Source: Paralithodes platypus (lineage: Eukaryota; Arthropoda; Malacostraca; Decapoda; Lithodidae). Taken from it: a DNA stretch of 64,000 bases. The first letter of the stretch is position 1; each line of letters opens with the position of its first letter. Shown in pieces: positions 30,350-40,490 of this stretch. The position numbers were made by a program, and so were the translations under genes. Below the pieces are notes generated by a model, which saw nothing but the letters and a program-made list of their open reading frames with translations, searched no databases and was not told the origin of the DNA. The stretch lies in assembly GCA_032716605.1 (NCBI GenBank), contig CM064480.1, positions 46,034,400 to 46,098,399 on the forward strand, in the 5' to 3' direction.

Positions 30350-30610
30350 TGTATTTTGTATGGACCTCCTTCTCCCCCATGCTAAGCCCCATTAGTTTTG
30401 AGATTTGAAGACGTTCGACCCATTAGTTTGGCGAATTTAAGGTCTTTCGCCCCATTTTTTGCCAATATTCAGACCATTCGCGCCACTTAGCTGTATAGTT
30501 TATCCTGGCGAGCCTGCAATTTAAGAGGAATCGGTTTTTGGCCGGGACATTTTTCTACCGACAAATGTACACATTTATCTCAAAGGGGGTCTGGTGAGGG
30601 GGGGGGGGGG
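30350..30610 (+). repeat. Repeat family P, copy 4, ending in a G-run
   Basis: Units CCCATTAGTTTTGAGATTTG, CCCATTAGTTTGGCGAATTT and CCCCATTTTTTGCCAATATT in tandem, then CCTGGCGAGCC and GGCCGGGACATTTTTCTACCG; G-run at 30597-30610. Confidence 0.7.
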
Positions 30611-30651
30611 TAAGCTTGATAGAGGTCTAGGGAGCAAACTACCTCCACCAC

Positions 30652-30843
30652 AATAATTGACCACTTGAGAGTTTCTGGCTATAAGGAAGTTGGCGCCGTT
30701 TCTGATGGATAAATGGTATGTTGAATTTGGTTCTATGTATTTATAAATGTACTGCAACCGTATTTTATCTGGTAATTCTGTTAAATATCGTAGTCTACAG
30801 CTCCAACTTCCTTATAGAACGAAACTCGCAAGTCGGCAATTAT
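30652..30843. mobile_element. Small MITE with ~40-bp terminal inverted repeats
   Basis: ATAATTGACCACTTGAGAG.. with GCTATAAGGAAGTTGG on the left is mirrored by CCAACTTCCTTATAG.. and CAAGTCGGCAATTAT on the right. A truncated copy at 38620-38675 is cut by a SINE. Confidence 0.7.
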
Positions 30844-30848
30844 CTTAA

Positions 30849-31052
30849 CCCCTTTGACACGATGACACCTTTCTAGCTCTGGTCGGGCTATAGTTAGACG
30901 ATTTTATGCAGTGTAAGAAGGACCTCTGTTATCCAGAGTGTTTATTAGTATCGTATTTACCCCTTTGTGTCCTAAAGGTAGATTATAAGCTAAATAATAT
31001 CGTCTAAGGGTAATCAGAATAAGATACAACTTACGTCATCGTGCTGAAGGGC
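30849..31052. mobile_element. TTAA-type MITE, family T1, copy 4
   Basis: TTAA at 30845-30848 and 31053-31056. Ends CCCCTTTGACACGATGACAC and, inverted, GCCCTTCAGCACGATGACG. Confidence 0.75.
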
Positions 31053-31092
31053 TTAAAGAGGAGAAGGAATGAAAAGAAAGATGCAACTAATA

Positions 31093-31212
31093 TAAAGCCG
31101 CTGTCACACGAGCAATTTTTCCGTCAATTTTCCATGAGCAAGTATTGTCTGTTAGTATTTAGGGATATTTTTGCTTTGGAATCGGAAACTAGGTCGAAAT
31201 TAGATTATGTTA
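31093..31212. mobile_element. Left arm of a MITE split by element C (right arm 37971-38067)
   Basis: TAAAGCCGCTGTCACACGAG begins the left arm; the right arm, read in inverse, begins TAAAGCCAGAGTCACACGAG. GTTA at 31209-31212 and 37967-37970 is the duplication made by element C. The MITE was about 217 bp before the insertion. Confidence 0.75.
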
Positions 31213-33008
31213 TGTGACGTTAACCACTCCGTTAGAACCGCATGGCTTGTCCTACAGTGACTCGCTAGGATCGCCAGGGCAGTGGATGGGGCTACAGTTT
31301 ATGTATTAGAGTGTGCTTTATTTCATATTAAAGCTCGTGTCATGGGCAGTCCAGAAAGGCTCTTTGTTTTCACCCATGTCAAGACTTTATATATTTACTT
31401 GTAAAGTATATGTTTTATCATTAACTAGTAATGATGGGATCTGGGAGAGAGAGAGAGAGTAGAACAGAGTGAGAGGGGCGCGCGCAGTGTTTTTGCCCCG
31501 CTCGATGACGTCACGGCTGGCTGCCTCGTGGGGGTTGGTTGAGAGAGGTCCTTACCATGCTGCTAGCTCCCTTGATAGTGGCTAGAGGACTTGTAACCGC
31601 TTTTTTCCCACGCGGCTCGAGCTAGTGCGAGTATATATACAGTTCCTCGCCACTCTCTCCCTCAGATCTGGTTTCTAGAACGCATCCCTCTTTTTCCCTT
31701 GGATATCTGTCCCCCTCTCCGTACCTGAGAACCTTTTCCTCTGCCTATCTCTCTCATTTTCCATATCTTTCACCACCTTTTATTAACATTATGTCCCCTC
31801 TGGTTAACTCTGCAAAATCAGCTTCATGCTGGCCAGTTGTATTGTGCGTTAAGGTCTGATATAACCTACAGTATGTATGTTTAGTTGTTAAGATAAGTTG
31901 ATCACGAGGCATTGGTTGGCTTTCATATTGCCGCTTCCTATAATTATTAGTGTTCTGCTGGATTAGATAATGCTAGACTAGGGGTCTGATATTATAAGGT
32001 ATTGTTTCCTATGAGTGCTGGCTTTAGGAAAAAGCTGCATGACATACCTGAGAACTGGAGTTGCTTGAGTAAATTCTAGTCTGTGTGCCATTGAGAGTAG
32101 AGCATGCACGAATGAGGGCTTTTTGCCTATACCATTCTGCACTGTTCTAAGCTCGTTGTTTGTCTTTGAGGTACGCCAGGAGAACGCTTAATACTTCGGT
32201 ATTAAGGTTTCTCAAGAGAGCTACCCTTCCCTATAACGTAATATTTGACGCACAGACTTGAGATTTACACTAGGCTATGCGGCATGCCATGCGCACCAGT
32301 ATCTCGTATCATTGACTCTAGCTAGACTTTATCAGTCATAGTAGACATTAAGTATATTAACCTAATTACTATTTTTATGCATACCCATTTGTGATTACAC
32401 AAGCATTTCGCAGCCTAGTTTGATGTATGGAGACACAAACGACTTAGGCTCTTTTTGTTGATAGGAATACTGCATTGTCGTGGTGATTATTATTGTTGTA
32501 GTGTTTAGGATATTCTGGGCTCCGACGGCATTATATATATTCTGACTTTTTGTGTGCATAGCCTGCACGAGCATTGTTCCGCTGCCTGCCTTTTTGGGTT
32601 CCATTTCCGATACGAGCATCTTTATAGCATCTAACATTTAAAGAAGATTCCTTGTTAGTGTTGAAGGACTTTAGTGCACTTTCTTTCATGCAGGAGTGCC
32701 TGACATTTATTGATTAAAGTAACGTAAGCTGTAACTTATCTTACCACCTTACTTTGCATACCATAACCAAGCACCTTCGGTTATAGGTAGTAATAGGCTG
32801 TTTCACATAACATTAAGCCTAGAGTAGACACACATTTATTGAGAGTTTGATAGCCTATTATTGCATATAGAACTCCGAGAGTATTTGTGTTCTTTGTTCA
32901 CTGGGAATATACATCAGAGGTTGGATCTAGCGCTTTCCGTTGTAGCATTTATGCCATTACTAGTCCAATGAATAAGAGCCCTGATATATTTAAACCCCAG
33001 TCGTAACA
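31213..33008 (+). repeat. 5' LTR of element C
   Basis: 1,796 bp, full length compared with those of D (about 1,780 bp). Confidence 0.92.
31506..31664 (+). promoter_or_regulatory. LTR promoter of element C: CRE palindrome, TATA box, initiator
   Basis: TGACGTCA (31506-31513) is a perfect CRE/ATF palindrome. TATATATA (31632-31639) lies about 30 bases upstream of CTCAGATC (A at 31664), an initiator-like site. All three are conserved in both LTRs of D. Confidence 0.6.
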
Positions 33009-33010
33009 AA

Positions 33011-33020
33011 TGGCGACCTT
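33011..33020 (+). promoter_or_regulatory. Primer-binding site of element C
   Basis: TGGCGACCTT two bases after the LTR; identical in D at 53405-53414. Confidence 0.7.
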
Positions 33021-33225
33021 ACCTAGGATTTGGTGAACCTACATTTATTAGCAGGGAACATTTGTTGTTTTGGAGAATATTTTGCGGGGATCAGCAAGAA
33101 TAATTTTTTTTTGCAACATAGTATAGCCCTTGAGTATTTCCGAGAATTTTTGTGTGTATATTGAGGTATAAGAGTTTGGGGTACTTCTTTTCTGAATATT
33201 GAGGTGGGAAATTTTTGTGAGCATC

Positions 33226-33974
33226 ATGTCTTATACCGGATCAGAGGAGAATGGAGACACAGTACGTAATGTCGAAACTGAGGAACAGCAGTATGATGAT
33301 ATGGTTAATCGGGTGAACTGTGAGGAGGATGCTAGATATTTTTGCAATGGCCTGTTACTGCCGAGCGGTTGGAGGGTATGAATCGGTACGGTCTTCAATG
33401 CCTGGCCACAGCTATCGGTCATGCGGTTACTAGCAGCATGACCAGGGATAACTTGATAACGTGTGTACTGGGCAGGGTGACTGGTGAGCGAGATGGGTTG
33501 AGTGCTCAGAGCCCTTCGGCCATGCTTCCCCTACACTCGACTCCCAGCCATCCCAGTAGTTTGCCAACCCCGGGTACACTTCCGCAGTTGGGTGGTGACT
33601 GGCAGGGTGGGTTGCCCCTGGGGGGACCACCGGTAATTTCAAACATTGTAGCACCTTCACCTCCTCAAGGGTTAACTCCAGAATTATTGCTTCAGCTCGA
33701 ATTAGCTAAGCTTCAGCAGCAACAAAGGGCATGTGAGCTTCAGCAGCAATTAGAATTAGCCAAGATAGAAGAGAGAGCCAAGCTAGCAAAAATCCAAGCT
33801 GATTTAGAGTCGACTAGGTACTGTGCCGACATGGACGTAGAGAAGTCGCGAGTAGAGGCAACGGGACAGCGACTTGGGGCTGGTAACCGTGTTCATGAGC
33901 AGTCTCTCTCGCACTTATTGAAACTGGTTCCGGTGTTTGATGAGAGTGGTGTAACAATTTTTCACACGCTTTGA
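33226..33974 (+). pseudogene. Gag N-terminal part of element C, frameshifted
   Basis: ATG at 33226 starts MSYTGSEENGDTVRNVETEE. Compared with element D, one G is missing near 33335 (GCTAGATATT versus GCTAGGATATT), which moves the frame to the one read from 33342. That frame gives a variable Pro-rich segment (HSTPSHPSSLPTPGTLPQ) and a Gln/Glu-rich coiled coil (LELAKLQQQQRACELQQQ). A two-base loss near 33955 shifts it again into the long frame that runs to 36768. The N-terminal region matches element B only in general build (acidic start, then coiled coil). As it stands it cannot make a full Gag without two frameshifts. Confidence 0.82.
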
Positions 33975-34074
33975 GAAGAAGTGCCAGGAACACCAGTGGC
34001 AAGAGAATAAATGGGCAGCACTTGTATCCTCTAGATTAATAGGCAAGGGTCTTAAAGCCTACGATGCGTTACCT

Positions 34075-36768
34075 TTGGAGTTATGTATAGTCTACGAGGA
34101 TCTAAAGGAGGCTGTCCTGAGGGCTTACGAACTGCAACCAGAAACATACCGTTTGAAGTTCCGGGATGTAACTAAGGGAAGAGATAGCACCTTTTTGGAA
34201 CACGCCCGGGACTTGTCCGATGCTATGGGGAACTGGCTCCGATCTGAGAAGGTCACAACATTTGATGAAATTAAGCAGTTAATGATGTTGGAGCAGTTCT
34301 TTAAGAGCACGGGCGGTGATCTAACTTTGAACTTAAAGGAGAAAAACCCAAGAACTCTAGTCGAAGCAGCAGAAATGGCTGATCGACGGCTGTCGTTGAT
34401 TCGGGGTTGCGGGTCCTCACAGAAGTACGATGTAAGTGCTAAGGACCGTTATCCTCCCCCTCCCCGTAACAATGACACATTTAAACAGAAGAGCCATGAA
34501 ACTAAAACTGAATCCAAACCGTACACCACACCGTATGTGAAAAGTCAGGGGCCTTTTACATCACAGTATAAGCCGAAACCGAAATTTATGTGTTTTAGTT
34601 GCCACCAGGAGGGTCATAAGGCAAATGAGTGCCCTAGTCGACCTCCTCCGGCAGCCGTGTCTTTTGCTCACGGCATTGGAGTGTTCAAGAGGACATCGGA
34701 GTTTGTTAGAGGCAATTCTTCCGAGGTAAATACACTGCCAGTGCAGAAGGATCCGGAAGGCTTATTCCCTGTCCGTGATGCCTTTAGTGACCACAGGGGA
34801 CTCGGTTGTGTGGAGTGGGGGGGTAGAAGACATGAGGTGAGAATTTTGCATGACACTGGGGCATCGCAAACACTGTTGAGAAATTTCACTGGTAAACCTG
34901 TCAATACGGCGCGGGTGGTTGTGGTTCAGGGAGTTAATGCGACAAGGTCATACCCGCTTGTAAGAATGAAGGTGGAAGTTGATGGTGTGACTCGTGACCT
35001 GGATGTAGGAATTGTGGAGAAGTTACCTGTTGGGGGCGTCGACCTCCTTCTTGGCAACGACTTTGCGGGGCCTACTTCTGAGGCTCCACCCTTAGTCGTT
35101 GTCGAGAAGCCGGCCGACATGAGTAGGGAGGAGCAGGAGGGGGTTGAGAAGTGTCCGGGGCAGCCTATGACGTGTGTTGTCACCGGAGATTCTGCATCCA
35201 GGGAGTCACATTCTGGTCAACAATCTTTAGATCAGCGGAGGAAGGGTACCGAGAAGGGGTTGAAAGTTGATGCGGTTGAGAGTTTAGTGTCAACGGACCT
35301 TCTCGGGGACTCATTATTAGGACCACATTTCGAGTCTGGAGAAGACCCAGTAACTGTTCCTGAAGGGGCAGAGGATGGGCTTAAAAAGACGAAAGAGTTG
35401 AAGGAGGACAGTGATGCACAGTCGGGAGATGTAGCAACAAGGTGCCCTGACGCGTACCCTATGAGAAATGGGTCGGCGAAGACGGTGGTCCAAAGCTTGC
35501 TAGTGTATTTTTCCCAGTATGGTTACCTGCAGGGGATTCAGTCAGTCCAGGGACCCAACTTCACTTCTAGCCTCTTTGTTCAAGCAATGCCGCAGCATGG
35601 GATTGTTGGGATTGTGTCATCTGCGTATCATCCGGAGAGCCAGGGTGTGTTAGAGCGATGGCACTCAGCCTTGAAATCTGTGCTTCGTTGTTGTTGCTTT
35701 GAGAGTGGGAAGGATTGGGACCTTGGCCTGCCATGTGTTTTGTTTGCTGTGCGGGAGGTACCTGGGGAGAGTTTGGGATTCAGCCCTAATGAGCTCGTCT
35801 TTGGACACCGTGTCAGAGGGCCTCTCCATATGGTTGAAGAAGTATGGGAGGGCGCAGAAAAACCTTGTTCTATGCTCAAGTGTGTCCTCAACAGTCGAGA
35901 ACGGATGTTGCGCAGTCTGGAGTTGGCTAGCCGTAATTTGACTAGCTCTCAGGCCCTCAGGAAGGACAGGTACGACCTCAAGGTTGAACTCAGGGAGTTT
36001 CACGTGGGTCGGGTGGTGTTGTTTCTACTGCCCCTTGTAGGTCACCCCTTATCCGCGAAGTACGCTGGTCCTTATAGGGTGGTGGAGGAGCTATCAGACC
36101 TGGATTACTTGGTAGCCACTCCAGACAGACGGAAGCGCAATCAGTTATGTCATGTTAATCTCGTGAAGGAGTATGGGAGGCACCCCCCTGAGCCTCTCAC
36201 TGTGCCTGTGATGACGTTTAGCAGTCAAGGTGGAGAAGGAGAACGGGACAGTCAAGCTCAGGTGGAGGATAATTGGAAGAATAAGAAGTTCAAATGGGCG
36301 CCTGAGTGTGAGAAGGTGTTTAGAGAAGTAAAACACCTGTTGTGCACTCACCCGATCCTCAGGGCCCCTGACTTTAGCCAACCTTTCCAACTAGCAACGG
36401 AGGCTAGTGGTGTGGGGGCTGGTGCCGTCCTTGTGGAAAAGGACGATGATGGGCTGGAGCATCCTGTTAGTTTCTGCTCGGAGAAGTACAATTCGGCCCA
36501 GGGGAGCTGCTCTGTTGTCGAGGAGGAGCTGCTGGCGGTTGTGCTTGCGCTGGGGCATTTCGAGGTCTATGTTCCAGCCTATGGTCCGGTCGTTGTAGTT
36601 TACCCAGATCATCACCCTCTCAAGTTCTTGGACCAGTTTCACAATCGGAATATGAGGCTGACCAGGTGGTCACTAAGGTTATTGGTATATAACCTGGACA
36701 TACGCCATATTGCCGGTTGTGACAACGTGGTTGCAGATGGTCGTTCAAGGGTATATGATCCTGGGTAG
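34075..36768 (+). CDS. Gag capsid, zinc knuckle, protease, truncated integrase and RNase H of element C
   Basis: One 897-codon frame, really open from about 33976. Residues about 1-105 are capsid-like (AYELQPETYRLKFR, MMLEQFFK). A CCHC knuckle CFSCHQEGHKANEC is at 173-186. Protease has HDTGASQTLL (Asp about 260) and LLLGNDFAG. Integrase starts only at DVATRCPDAYPMRNG (about 452), so the HHCC domain and first Asp are gone; the second Asp is Val (SVQGPNF, about 491), while Glu in GVLERWH remains. A GPY segment (AKYAGPYRVV) follows. At about 735 the text jumps to RNase H, skipping reverse transcriptase. There ATEASGVG (about 776) has Glu for the usual Asp, and VADGRSR ends it. Enzymatically dead integrase and RNase H are expected; Gag and protease might be made. 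Confidence 0.85.
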   Translation: MELCIVYEDLKEAVLRAYELQPETYRLKFRDVTKGRDSTFLEHARDLSDAMGNWLRSEKVTTFDEIKQLMMLEQFFKSTGGDLTLNLKEKNPRTLVEAAEMADRRLSLIRGCGSSQKYDVSAKDRYPPPPRNNDTFKQKSHETKTESKPYTTPYVKSQGPFTSQYKPKPKFMCFSCHQEGHKANECPSRPPPAAVSFAHGIGVFKRTSEFVRGNSSEVNTLPVQKDPEGLFPVRDAFSDHRGLGCVEWGGRRHEVRILHDTGASQTLLRNFTGKPVNTARVVVVQGVNATRSYPLVRMKVEVDGVTRDLDVGIVEKLPVGGVDLLLGNDFAGPTSEAPPLVVVEKPADMSREEQEGVEKCPGQPMTCVVTGDSASRESHSGQQSLDQRRKGTEKGLKVDAVESLVSTDLLGDSLLGPHFESGEDPVTVPEGAEDGLKKTKELKEDSDAQSGDVATRCPDAYPMRNGSAKTVVQSLLVYFSQYGYLQGIQSVQGPNFTSSLFVQAMPQHGIVGIVSSAYHPESQGVLERWHSALKSVLRCCCFESGKDWDLGLPCVLFAVREVPGESLGFSPNELVFGHRVRGPLHMVEEVWEGAEKPCSMLKCVLNSRERMLRSLELASRNLTSSQALRKDRYDLKVELREFHVGRVVLFLLPLVGHPLSAKYAGPYRVVEELSDLDYLVATPDRRKRNQLCHVNLVKEYGRHPPEPLTVPVMTFSSQGGEGERDSQAQVEDNWKNKKFKWAPECEKVFREVKHLLCTHPILRAPDFSQPFQLATEASGVGAGAVLVEKDDDGLEHPVSFCSEKYNSAQGSCSVVEEELLAVVLALGHFEVYVPAYGPVVVVYPDHHPLKFLDQFHNRNMRLTRWSLRLLVYNLDIRHIAGCDNVVADGRSRVYDPG

Positions 36769-37245
36769 ATTGACACACGGGTAGCCTCCTGCTTTAGTTT
36801 GAATATTATTTTGCGCTTGGTGCTTGTTGGCTCGCGGTTGTAGCCCAGCGTATTGGGTCGTAAAGCAGGAGTTGAGCGTTTGGTATAGAAGAAAAAACTA
36901 GGCTTGCCCCTATAGTGCAGCCGAAATAAACAAATTAAAAACATAAACATCAAATAAAAAACTCTTTCTTTGATAGTTGAATTTTTTCAGTATGTTATAG
37001 CAGTAATTCTGAGTTGCACTCCTCTCAGAATGCTGGGCTAGAGAAGCTCGCTCTTGAGGAGCATAACTACATATAATTTAACCTATTGTGTGGGGAGGGT
37101 TATAATTTTGAAAAATGTTTTGTTGAGGAACTGTGCCAGATATTTTACTGCCGCTGGGTGATGGGAAGTAGAGATATAGCATGGGTTCTAACCATCAGAT
37201 TTTTGTGAGCCTTGGGGCCTCTGAGAAAAATCTTGGGGGGGGGGG
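36769..37245 (+). other. 3' untranslated region and polypurine tract of element C
   Basis: No coding signal. It ends in a CTT plus G-run (about 37232-37245) next to the 3' LTR; the corresponding region of D is 58907-59380. Confidence 0.75.
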
Positions 37246-37966
37246 TGACGTTAACCACTCCGTTAGAACCGCATGGCTTGTCCTACAGTGACTCGCTAGG
37301 ATCGCCAGGGCAGTGGATGGGGCTACAGTTTATGTATTAGAGTGTGCTTTATTTCATATGAAAGCTCGTGTCATGGGCAGTCCAGAAAGGCTCTTTGTTT
37401 TCACCCATGTCAAGGCTTTATATATTTAATTGTAAAGTATATGTTTTATCATTAACTAGTAATGATGGGATCTGGGAGAGAGAGAGAGAGTAGAACAGAG
37501 TGAGAGGGGCGCACGCAGTGTTTTTGCCCCGCTCGATGACGTCACGGCTGGCTGCCTCGTGGGTGTTGGTTGAGAGAGGTCCTTACCACGCTGCTAGTTC
37601 CTTAGTGCTGCTTAGTGTTGAAGGACTTTAGTGCACTTTCTTTCATGCAGGAGTGCCTGACATTTATTGATTAAAGTAACGTAAGCTGTAACTTCTCTTA
37701 CCACCTTACTTTGCATACCATAACCAAGCACCTTCGGTTATAGGTAGTAATAGGCTGTTTTCACATAACATTAAGCCTAGAGTAGACGCACATTTATTGA
37801 GAGTTTGATAGCCTATTATTGCATATAGAACTCCGAGAGTATTTGTGTTCTTTGTTCACTGGGAATATACATCAGAGGTTGGATCTAGCGCTTTCCGTTG
37901 TAGCATTTATGCCATTACTAGGCCAATGAATAAGAGCCCTGATATATTTAAACCCCAGTCGTAACA
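37246..37966 (+). repeat. 3' LTR of element C with a ~1.07-kb internal deletion
   Basis: It matches the 5' LTR at both ends, including the CRE (37537-37544). The segment corresponding to about 31569-32650, with TATA box and initiator, is missing; the join lies near 37600. Confidence 0.88.
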
Positions 37967-37970
37967 GTTA

Positions 37971-38067
37971 GGTAGTTAGATTTTTATGAAACTTATATTT
38001 TGAAGCTACCAGAACACAATTGCCAGTAAAAAATTGCTCGAAAAACAGCTCGTGTGACTCTGGCTTT
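37971..38067. mobile_element. Right arm of the MITE split by element C
   Basis: It ends GACTCTGGCTTTA, inverted relative to the left arm at 31093; it continues directly from GTTA. Confidence 0.75.
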
Positions 38068-38202
38068 ACTGTTTATCGGCGGCGATGATAGTTGGAATTT
38101 GTCTCTGAAAATGTGTTTGTTCGAATGTGGAATATGTGTTGGTGGAAGAGACGTGTTTGGTGGGGCATTGGGGGGGGGGGGGGGCACTATACCACTTCTA
38201 TT

Positions 38203-38480
38203 CTTATTAAGGGGAGATAGGTCGTTTTTATGATCCCTCTTCTTCCTTATGTTTAGCCCTATTTGTTTTGAGATTTTAACACGTTCGTTCCATTAGTTAA
38301 GGGATTTTAAGACCTTTCGTCCCATTTTTTTGTCAACATTATGACCTTTTGTGCCATTTAGGTGTCGAACTTTCCTAGCGAGCGAAAGCGAGCCTCTAAT
38401 TCGAGGAGGAACCGGCCTTCGGTCGGGACATTTTTCTACTGAAAAATGTAAAATTTATCTTGAAGGGGGGTCTAGCGGGT
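38203..38480 (+). repeat. Repeat family P, copy 5
   Basis: It follows TTAAGGGGAGATAGG. Tandem degenerate units (CCCTATTTGTTTTGAGATTTT, CCATTAGTTAAGGGATTTT, CCCATTTTTTTGTCAACATT) precede CTAGCGAGCGAAAGCGAGCC and CCGGCCTTCGGTCGG. G-runs lie just upstream (38169-38183). Confidence 0.7.
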
Positions 38481-38675
38481 GTTGTATTTTAAGCTTGATG
38501 GAGGTCTAGCGAGGTTTCAATAAACTAATTCAATAAATATATCTACAGACCAAAAGATAATCACTACCCCTTTAAGACATGTCGCCCCATTTAGATTTTT
38601 ATGAGGGAATAGTATTATGGACACTGTCATTGACCACTTGCGAGTTTCAAGCTATAAGGAAGTTGGAGACGTAAG
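38481..38675. other. Spacer with truncated small MITE (38620-38675)
   Basis: ATTGACCACTTGCGAGTTTC and GCTATAAGGAAGTTGG match the left arm of the MITE at 30652; the copy is cut by the SINE that starts at 38676. Confidence 0.6.
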
Positions 38676-39140
38676 GGGAGGTGTGACGGAGTGGTCTTGC
38701 CACTGGACTGGTAATCCAATGGACCCGGGTTCGAATCCCAATATGTCAATGGTAAGATATTATTGGGATGGAATTTGTGCTGTACCTAGTATCAGTGCAT
38801 TACCACAGCACACCGAAATGCCAAAAAAATACCCTCATTGTTCCCTGATTAAATAGCATTGTATGAATATTCCCATATTCAAAAATATGCTACAAGGGGG
38901 CAATGCCTAGTGAGTTAATTGCTTAATAGGTGGCGTTCTGAGAGTGAGGGTCCGAGTGTGGGGGTTGAGACTGTGAAGCGCAGAGGCGAGGCGGCTTCAG
39001 AGATGGAATTGCTTCGAGCCGTGAAGCTTCGCATGTCTCACTCCCTAGACTGGAACAAGACCTCACGGGCCTCACCGTGTTCAGCAGTAGAGTGTAAAGG
39101 CTATCAGCCTATGCCTGAGAGGGAGTAGTTGGAATATAGA
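38676..39140 (+). mobile_element. tRNA-derived SINE, copy 2
   Basis: Same family as 12456-12893. A box TGACGGAGTGG, B box GGTTCGAATCC, anticodon arm TGGA-CTGGTAA-TCCA with anticodon GGT. It has a ~25-bp insertion (CCCTCATTGTTCCCTGATTA) absent from copy 1 and ends near a T-rich stretch at 39140. Confidence 0.85.
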
Positions 39141-39179
39141 TTTTTATTTATTTTTTATCTCAATGAATCCTTTTAGCTA

Positions 39180-39690
39180 CCATAGGTCCTTCCTAAGCTT
39201 CACAGCACTTCTAGACAAAGTAGAAAAGAAAGCCTTCCATCTCATTAACTCGCGTTCACTCACCAATTATCTGCAGTCTCTCTCTCTTAGCCGCAATTTT
39301 GTATCTGTCTCACTATTCTACCGCTATTATAATAATCAGTGTTCCTCATAGCTCTCTCAGTATATACCACCCCCTCTTCATAGAGCACTTAGGACCCGTC
39401 TTGCAACACAATCCCACCCCTACTCTCTGCAACTCTCCAACCCAAGAGTGAAACGTTATTCTCAATCTTTCTTCTATTCAACAGCTGAGCTCTGGAACTC
39501 TCACCCATAATCAGTCTTTCCCTCTTCCTATGACTTAAATTGCTTCAAACTCCGTGTGTCCAGGTATTTTGGCTCGAACATCCCTTGATTTTGGCCCTGT
39601 CACTCTCTCAACTCTGGGGGAGGCACACGCCAGAGGCAGTTCTGCCTTTTGTCTCCCTCACTCACATATAACAAAATATATATAAAACGT
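39180..39690 (+). mobile_element. LINE fragment (Jockey-like), copy 3
   Basis: It reads ALLDKVEKKAFHLINSRSL, SLSRNFVSVSLFYRYYNNQC and, after stops, IPPPLHRALRTRLATQSHPY, with AELWNS and SSYDLNCFKLRVSRYFGSN. It is the same tail region as 17165-17870 but starts later (5' truncated). No catalytic motif. Confidence 0.75.
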
Positions 39691-40024
39691 CTCAATGTAG
39701 CTGCAATCAAATAAAAAAGACGTGAACGGTACTGAACGGGTTAAAAAACAGAAAACAAAGACACACACAGCTTAATATTTCCGTGCATCCCTTCCAAGGA
39801 GTTTTCACATCTGGACCACCCAAAGTTTTCAAATATTTGGGATGTTTTCGCTTGGTCCGCATGAGTAAGCGTTTGGTATTTTTCACCAGCGACCCCCTAC
39901 CCACACAAGTCCGGCCATTCCTCTGTAAATATATAAATACATACATAATAAAAAGAGATGCAAGTACATGTCTCTTTCTCTCTCTTATATTCACCTACAG
40001 TAAGTATGGTATCTTTGTATATAT
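39691..40024. other. No gene recognised
   Basis: It contains GACGTGAACGGTACTGAACG GGTTAA near 39719-39743, a possible end fragment of a family T1 MITE. Open frames on both strands lack motifs. Confidence 0.45.
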
Positions 40025-40032
40025 TTCCCTGC

Positions 40033-40160
<128 letters not shown>

Positions 40161-40490
40161 ACTCAGACGCAATATTATATTTCGTAAAAGCTACATACTG
40201 TAGAACTTTGTACATAGTAAGAGGAGTGTGATACACAATCATGATCTCATAGTTAGCTCGCGGGTTAGAATAAAAGTAATTCTAGATTTTACTGCGTCAA
40301 TGTGATTTCCAATTACCGGTAAGCATTCTATATTATAAATATTCAATAAAATATTCTTCACTTCCTTCATCAAATATATGCTCTCGTCATTATTTAGTAC
40401 AAATTTCCTTAGAAATATACAAGGCTCCATCATACATCTGTGAGCAAAACGTATTTTTTGCCAATTAACTAGATGAGTGAATGTCATTAA

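Larger units (their letters stand above)
31213..37966 (+). mobile_element. LTR retrotransposon C, Gmr1-like non-autonomous derivative lacking reverse transcriptase
   Basis: Bounded by LTRs starting TG(TG)ACGTTAACCAC and ending AGTCGTAACA, flanked by the 4-bp duplication GTTA. The body has a primer-binding site, gag, protease, a truncated integrase, RNase H and a G-rich polypurine tract. Integrase lies before RNase H as in element B. The whole reverse transcriptase and the front of integrase are absent. Element D has the same deletions, so the structure was inherited and not made in this copy. Gag has two frameshifts near the start; the rest is one long frame. Confidence 0.88.
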
